From contig NC_064046.1 in assembly GCF_932526225.1 (NCBI RefSeq), positions 9,389,719-9,453,718 of the forward strand: 64,000 bases of DNA, written 5' to 3'. The notes beneath the pieces were generated by a model. That model made no database searches and was not told where the DNA came from. It was given only the letters and a program-made list of their open reading frames with translations. Source of the stretch: Nematostella vectensis (lineage: Eukaryota; Cnidaria; Anthozoa; Actiniaria; Edwardsiidae). Shown here one piece after another: positions 58,089 through 64,000 of the stretch. Within the stretch, counting starts at the first letter, position 1. Each line of letters begins with the position of its first letter. The translations under genes were made by a program, and so were the position numbers.

Positions 58089-61000
58089 CGTTATAAGAAC
58101 GCGAGTTGTGGCACTAAACCGTCCATCAGTAGCCGTCACATCAATTGTGTAACTGCTCTTGGTTTCAAAATCCAATCTTGCGTCAACCTGCACCTCACCA
58201 TACGTCCGTCCAGACTTGCTTATAGTCTGCACCGCGAACCAAAACCTGCCGTCGCCTCCCGAGATGAAATACTCGAGTTTGGCATTATCTCCGATGTCTT
58301 GGTCAGTAGCTACCACTTCAAGTATCGATGTCCCGATGGTTGCACTTTCGGACACACTTGTCTGGAACTCGGCCTGATCAAATTTCGGTGGGCTATCGTT
58401 CTCGTACACAACTAGTACCTTCACGGCGACTTCCTCAGACAGCGCGCCAGGGTTGTTACCTTTGTCCCTTGCTATGACAATAACGCTAAATAAACTCTGG
58501 CCTTCCCTGTCAAATGACTTCTTCGTGGTTAAAGTCCCAGAGTTCACATCAATCGCGAAATGCTCATCGCTGCCAGCTTTCAGGAAATACGTGACAACTC
58601 CAGCGTCGCCTGTGTCACGATCGGTCGCCTTGATGGTAATAACAGTGGTTCCGATTGGCGCGTTCTCACGTACTCTGGCGTCATAATTTCCAAGATCAAA
58701 TGTAGGCTTATCGTCATTCACATCCTCCAAGGTTATCGCAACACTGCACGTGGAGTACAAGTTAGTATTTTCCTCCTGCGCGCGCACCTGAAGCTTAAAA
58801 GTTTTATCTCCCGGGGAAAGCTGCTCATAGTCAAGCTGGGAAGCTGTCTTGATTTGCCCATTAGTTTCCACACTGAATTTCTCATCAATATCCGCGTTAG
58901 CTTTCACAGGACTGTACACAATAGACTTCCCACCCGGCGCCTGTGCGGAAACCTTGAGGACATCAGAGTTTACACTTAGCGACTCTAAGATCCTGGCAGT
59001 GAAAAGATTTTTATCGCACACGGGAGGTGCTAAGTCCGTTATGTAGATCGTGACTTCGGTTTCGCGGTCGCGGTTATTTGCGTCGCCTCCTTGAATTGCC
59101 TCAGTGTTCGACGCGACAACAGTCATTTTTTCGTTCACGTCTTTTGTCCCCGTGAGTGCGACCTTGGTCCTAATATCACCACTTGTGGAGTCAATCTCAA
59201 ACTTATCATTAGGGGACTTAAAGGCGTAAGTAATTTTCGCGTTATCTCCGGCGTCAGGGTCAGTCGCCGATACGGTCAGCACGCTTGTCCCTATAGGCTT
59301 TGTGTTCTGAATACTACCCAAGTAAGCCCTGGTAATGAACGATGGGTAGTTATCATTGACATCCTGAACTTCTACCTCGAGGAAACAGTATGACATGAGC
59401 CTTTCTGCTGGATCCTTGCCGTGGCCACCATCCTCTGCTGTTATGATGACTGTGTAGGTCGCCTTAGTCTCCCGGTCCAAGCTACTCGTTGTTATCACTT
59501 CCCCAGTTTTGTTATTTATAGTGAAGAAGTCCTGACCTCCCACAGGTACAATCTTATATTCGACCTCTCCATTCCGTCCCTGATCCCTGTCTGTTGCTGT
59601 GACGGTGGCGATGAGCTGTCCTTTGAGAAGGTTTTCCTGAATAGTGGCTTTACCGCATTTTGTAAACTCGGGGCGGTACATGTTCTTGTATTCCACGTTG
59701 ACGCGAACGCGCGCATCGTTTGACTTGGTGGAGTCCGTCGCACGAATCTCCATCGAGTATTCAGACTTTGCACCCGTCGATAGATCCTTAGCGACTGTAA
59801 GAACGCCTGTCTCGGTATTGACATTAAACTCTGTTCCAGAGACGACGCTATATCTGACCTTTTCTATATCATCCTGATCCTGATCCCGAGCGATTACTGC
59901 GCCTATCATACTTCCCGTCGAGGCATCCGCAGTCATACGGAATAAATAATCATTTCTCTTAAACACGGGCGCGTTATCATTTGTGTCTTCCAGCGTTACG
60001 ACGACAAAAGTAACAGCCGTAAAGACTTTCTCGCCCTGGTCAGACGCCATGACTTTAAGAACCTGAACTTTACTTGTCTCGTAGTCCAAGGTCCGCGCAA
60101 CCACAATAGCCCCAGTCTGATCAATGTCAAAACTGGTACCTGCCTCTACGGAGTATTTCAGCTGTCCGACCGGACACGTACAGTCGGAAGGACAATCGCA
60201 GTCGCGTGCCGTTACAGTCATGATGACGTCACCAACACCACGTGACTCAGGGACTTTCAGTCGATAGACAGGATCATCAAAGTATGGATGGAAGTCGTTG
60301 GCGTTTATTACTGTAATCGTGACGTCAACTTCTGAGGATAGTCCTTTCGGAATCTGCTCCTTTGCCTCGACCTTCAGGTTAAATACAGACTGGTCTCGCT
60401 CAAAGTCAAGCAAGGAGTTGAGTATAATATCACCATTATCTTTAGCCAGAAATTTATTCCCAGTGTTGCCTTCGATGATCGTATAACTGAGTCTCGCGCC
60501 AGACACGCTGACTGCCGTCACATCGCCAATCTTGGTCATCGTGGGCGCACGCTCAGAGACCGTAAACGTGTAGCTAGATTCATTGAACACCGGCGGAGAC
60601 TGAACAGTCTCTATATCCACAGTGGCTTTGGTTCCGTTGACAGATGGTTTCCCATAGTCGAATGGGATGATATCCAGACCGTAACGCGAAGTCTGGAGTC
60701 TGGGTTGTCCGACCTCGATTTGACGAGTCAACGGGTTAATCACGAAAGGTGTTGGTATATTTTCGAGTTGGAACCCGATCAATCCATTGGAACCCGAGTC
60801 CAGATCACGCGCTTGGAGCTGGAACGCGGTAGCACCGGCGCGCGAGTTACTGTTAACTCGACCAAGCGTAGAAATCATGGTGAAGACCGGCGCGTTGTCA
60901 TTCACATCCAAGACAGTGATCTCGACGTCGATATAATTCTCCAGAGGTCCTGACGCCTGTTTCTCACGAACAGTGATCAACGTAAACGCAATTTCCTCGT

Positions 61001-61873
61001 AGTCAAGAGGCCGATTAAGTGTCACATTACCGTCATTATCAATAGTGAAATTCGTCTTCTCTGGATACACGATGGAAAATTCGCCAGTTGGGAAGTACCT
61101 AGGCACCCGGGTGATAACAGTCCCCGCACGGGTGGTCTCGGGGACTGTTACTCTTACTGGCTGCTGTTTGGGTCGATATTTAACGAAGACGAGGAGAACG
61201 TTGGCTGTATGCACTTTTTGTGGTAGTCCGCCATCCCGCGCCTCGATGGTAAACCTAAAAGGCGATGCTATACCTTTAAGGTCGTTTTTACAAATCAGCT
61301 GACCCCGCTCGTCGATGGTGAAGTAATTCTCCGCCTCTATGGAAATCTTATAGTAGACTCTATCGCCAATGTCCTTATCCACAGCTGTCAATCTTGTTGC
61401 TATGAAACCAGGCGCGAATGGGCCGGCGACCTTCCTATCAATCTGCCCATTTGTCTCCCCAGGGAACATGGGCTCATTGTCATTAATGTTCACCACATTG
61501 ATAATCACTTGTACACTCGCGCTGCGGTCCCGTGTGTCTCGCGCGATGATATTCATAATGTAACCCGTCGCTTCCTCGTAATCCAGCTCACGGGTTGTTA
61601 ATATAACTCCTGAAGAAGGGTTGATCGCGAACATGTCATTGGTATTACCGGAGAGAATCTCGTACTTCAGGGCCTCGGAAGTTGCGGCCTTAGCCACGGC
61701 GACTCGTTGATTGGCGGCGATACCTTCTGTAGCGTTGACTATAACAGGGTCGAGCACGAACTTGGGTGGGCCGTCGGGAAGAAAGACGTTGACTTGGACG
61801 TTGACAGAACCTTTTCGTTCTGGGTCCCCGCTATCCGCGGCCTCTAGCGTGAGAAGGAACGACGAAGCAGCGA
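58089..61873 (-). CDS. Cadherin copy 2, large EC exon
   Basis: The acceptor TTTATTTTAG|TCGCTGC (61873) joins in phase 1 to give SLTTVAASSFLLTLEAADSG, an ordinary EC strand. The donor ATAACG|GTGAGA is at 58089. It encodes about twelve EC repeats, three or four of them 5' to the part of copy 1 visible here (motifs LPDGPPKF, NINDNEPMF, DVNDNAPVF). Differences from copy 1 include D to Y in the calcium-binding motif VVDENDSPP and Q to K next to it. Confidence 0.9.
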
Positions 61874-62939
61874 CTAAAATAAAGATTAAAAGGAACAGTT
61901 TGTAATGGAACTGCACATTATACTCGATAATGCTAGTAAAAGGGTTTTTATGCTCTAAAAATTTTCTACAATTTTAGTAAGGATAGGTTGAGAATTTGTA
62001 GCTTGTGAAAATATGATCTGTCTGATACATCTCAGCCCCCGGCGACCGAACCAGGCCGCGAAAACGTTGCTCTTTATCGGGGTTCAGACGTTTGTTCTGT
62101 TAACTAGAAACTAAGAGTCTTACTAGAGTCTAAGTCCAGTTTTCTTTTAATTTTTGTTAGTAATTGCCTTGCTACTGCCTTAGTTCGCATTGAGCACAAG
62201 CGCATTCATGGTTGTCCTAGACTTTCACATCATCCTTCTTTAAGGTGTTACGAGAGGTACCAAATACTATGATCTTGGATGGCACTGCTTTACTTGAGAT
62301 GAAGGGTATTGATTGAAGTGAACTGAGTTACACAGAGCGTGCAGGCTCGGCTCGGGGTGGTTCTCACGGTTTTCACGGAATTATGTCCTGTTACTAAGGG
62401 TGTGTTTGGATTATTATTGGTGGTAATTCCTCTGAGTTGAGCCTTTCACAAATATTGATAAATATGATGGTGGAGTTTCCTACAAAAACATCTTTGTAGA
62501 CGAGACTACAATAGTAACTCTATGTTTCCGCTAGGGACTACGAATAACTAAAACCAGCTTCGTAACACAAAGTTGTCCCCATAGTCGATGCCCCGTTATC
62601 TCGATAGCAGGTATTTTAAGAAGAAAGGGACCTCTCTCGATCCTCGCATCGAACACCTGGGTATACCGATGATCTCTGAATCAAGGTATCTGACGTCTCC
62701 GTCAACGTTGCCTAGTCGTTACTTAAGGTATTAAAAGATCAGTTTTACTAACAATCCGATGTACCGCTAGCTAAATCATACGCGTCTACATACACTGTTG
62801 ATAGAGAATGAAAAAGCTCTATGAGCGAAATCGTGAATACCTATAGAGCAAGAAAGGGCTCTGTGAGCCATATCGTGAATTCCTAAAACCCAATAAAAAG
62901 TTCTGTTAGCCGATATTTTAATGTCGAGAGATGGGTTAC
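61874..62939. other. Intron of cadherin copy 2
   Basis: No gene is visible. An imperfect ~45-bp direct repeat (GCTCTATGAGCGAAATCGTGA and GCTCTGTGAGCCATATCGTGA) lies at 62803-62886, just downstream of the 62940 donor. Confidence 0.5.
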
Positions 62940-63191
62940 CTGTGGTGAGAGACTTGGCAACTCGGATGAGCCCATTGTCCGTGAGGACCTGGAAAGCGCC
63001 CTCTTGATTTCCCGCCACGATCGAGTAACGAATTCGTCCGTTATTTGCTGTGTCCAGGTCAGTAGATGTGACTTGCACAACGTGCTCGAGGACAGGAGCG
63101 TCCAGTGAGAGCTTAGCGTGGTACGAAGCCGCCGAGAACTTAGGATCGTTGTCATTGATGTCCCTTAGGTAGATGCGGACCTCGGCGATTG
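62940..63191 (-). CDS. Cadherin copy 2, upstream EC exon
   Basis: The acceptor TGTTTTCTAG|CAATCGCCG and donor CACCACAG|GTAACC bound 252 bp, phase 1 to phase 1. It encodes AEVRIYLRDINDNDPKF, the next repeat DAPVLEHVVQVTSTDLDTANNG-type sequence and LIRVAKSLTT. Both junctions restore continuous EC sequence. Confidence 0.88.
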
Positions 63192-63775
63192 CTAGAAAAC
63201 AATGTAGCAATGTTATTTTTTGTAAAGACAAACTATCGGGAGGGCAGACATTGGAATGCGAGCCGCTTCCGGGTGTCGGAAATCCGCAAGTGACCAGATT
63301 AGCGTTAATGCTGAAACGTGTTTGATTCACGGTCGAGACGTGTTTTTATTTATCGTTTTTTTTTCTGAATTTGACTTGTTGAACGTATGTGAGCTTACTA
63401 TAGAAGCTTGTGTTCCTCAGTCCCAAAATGGACATTCATAATATTTATTAGGATTTTAAATGTGAAGCGCTTTTAGAACATGGCAATATAAATACTATTT
63501 TATTTTAATTCATTACTTTTTGGACACCAAATCAATATCTATCTTTCGGCATGACTCAGTCAAAGGCTAAGTAATTGTTTGGGAAAAATATGCTGAGCTC
63601 TCATTATTTCGCTTCTTCCTCAATCAATAAGTAAGGAGTTTCGCTTTTATAGCAGAACCACCTTTTAGTAGGTACCCATTACCGTACGATACAACCTCCA
63701 AAAGAACACCAACATTTATCATTTACAACCGCAAGAAAAAAAAGTTAACCCAATATATCCCTAAGTATTACGTAC

Positions 63776-64000
63776 CACTAAGCTTATTAGCACCGTTATC
63801 CTCCGCTCTAACAAAGAGCACATGCATACTGATATCCTCATAGTCCAGACTTTTCCCGGAGGCCAGAGAGATGATTCCTGTTGTCTGGTCGAGGTCAAAC
63901 TTGTCCATGCTCTGGATATCAGAGGCGTAGAGGAACCTGTAGGAGATCTGACCGTGTGAGCCGCTATCACGATCCGTCGCCGCTACTTTCCCGATAGACG
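63776..64000 (-). CDS. Cadherin copy 2, further upstream EC exon (runs off right edge)
   Basis: The - strand from the window edge encodes KVAATDRDSGSHGQISYRF, then KFDLDQTTGIISLA, SLDYEDISMHV and AEDNGANKLS, a canonical EC repeat. The donor is TTAGTG|GTACGT at 63776. The intron to the next exon (63192-63775) has no other recognised content. The longest frame listed by simple ORF calling here is shifted; this frame has the cadherin motifs. Confidence 0.88.

Larger units (their letters stand above)
56293..64000 (-). pseudogene. Inverted, truncated second copy of the cadherin gene (5' end outside window)
   Basis: Exons on the - strand: 64000-63776 (open to the right), 63191-62940, 61873-58089 and 57618-56293, with phases 1, 1, 0. 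From about 60908 down to 56296 it matches bases 1-4583 of copy 1, including the intron at 57619-58088. I count 12 amino-acid differences over about 1379 codons. Homology stops inside an exon, within the DVNDN motif, and a TAA follows at 56295-56293. Everything after that (five distal segments: last EC repeats, NC, EGF/LamG, membrane span, tail) is absent. It is either a pseudogene, a gene for a secreted ectodomain, or a misassembled second allele. The ATG at 61916 lies in intron sequence and is not the start. Confidence 0.85.

Noticed and set aside
61874-61916. ATG at 61916 (-) with a hydrophobic, signal-peptide-like N-terminus
   Set aside because: The hydrophobic codons are the pyrimidine tract of a 3' splice site (TTTATTTTAG); splicing at 61873 to the 62940 donor restores a continuous EC repeat.

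Overview
The window is animal nuclear DNA, most likely from a cnidarian such as a sea anemone. The main evidence is a spliced type III (non-chordate) classical cadherin with cadherin repeats, an NC region, EGF and laminin-G domains, one membrane span and a catenin-binding tail. Supporting evidence is GT/AG introns of 0.1-2.3 kb, abundant decayed retroelements and a possible gustatory-receptor-like membrane gene. Species is inferred; nothing in the sequence fixes it.

Layout. (1) 1-16393, + strand: the 3' part of the cadherin gene, 16 exons whose phases all agree, 2655 codons plus stop. Its 5' part lies left of the window. Two introns carry tandem arrays in which the 3' splice site plus the first bases of the next exon have been copied repeatedly (59-bp unit, 14 acceptors; about 65-bp unit, 4 acceptors). 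(2) 16.4-27 kb: mostly non-coding, with two weak candidate exons (18480-18710, 22369-22623), small repeats and MITE-like elements. (3) 27.0-27.5 kb: 5'-truncated LINE fragment on the - strand. (4) 27829-34649: 4.5 head-to-tail copies of a 1.5-kb unit derived from a Penelope-like element (- strand), each with a hammerhead-like core. (5) 34.9-35.4 kb: a 478-bp fold-back element with a 13-bp target duplication, inserted in sequence related to a cadherin intron. (6) 36752-48522: an 11.8-kb minisatellite of 50/52-bp units containing a recent 4276-bp higher-order duplication. (7) 53.2-53.7 kb: first coding exon of a multi-pass membrane protein on the + strand, with a possible promoter 0.8 kb upstream. 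(8) 56293-64000, - strand: a second, inverted, almost identical copy of the cadherin gene, cut off in the middle of an exon at a calcium-binding motif and followed at once by a stop codon. Its 5' part runs off the right edge.

The two cadherin copies converge. Copy 1 keeps everything needed for cell adhesion: ectodomain, membrane span, p120-type juxtamembrane motif and beta-catenin-binding tail. Copy 2 has only cadherin repeats and would be a secreted fragment or a pseudogene. The low divergence, including the shared intron with its MITE, means a recent inverted duplication, gene conversion, or a misassembled second haplotype. Exon limits come from splice consensus and frame continuity by eye; no alignment or database search was run.
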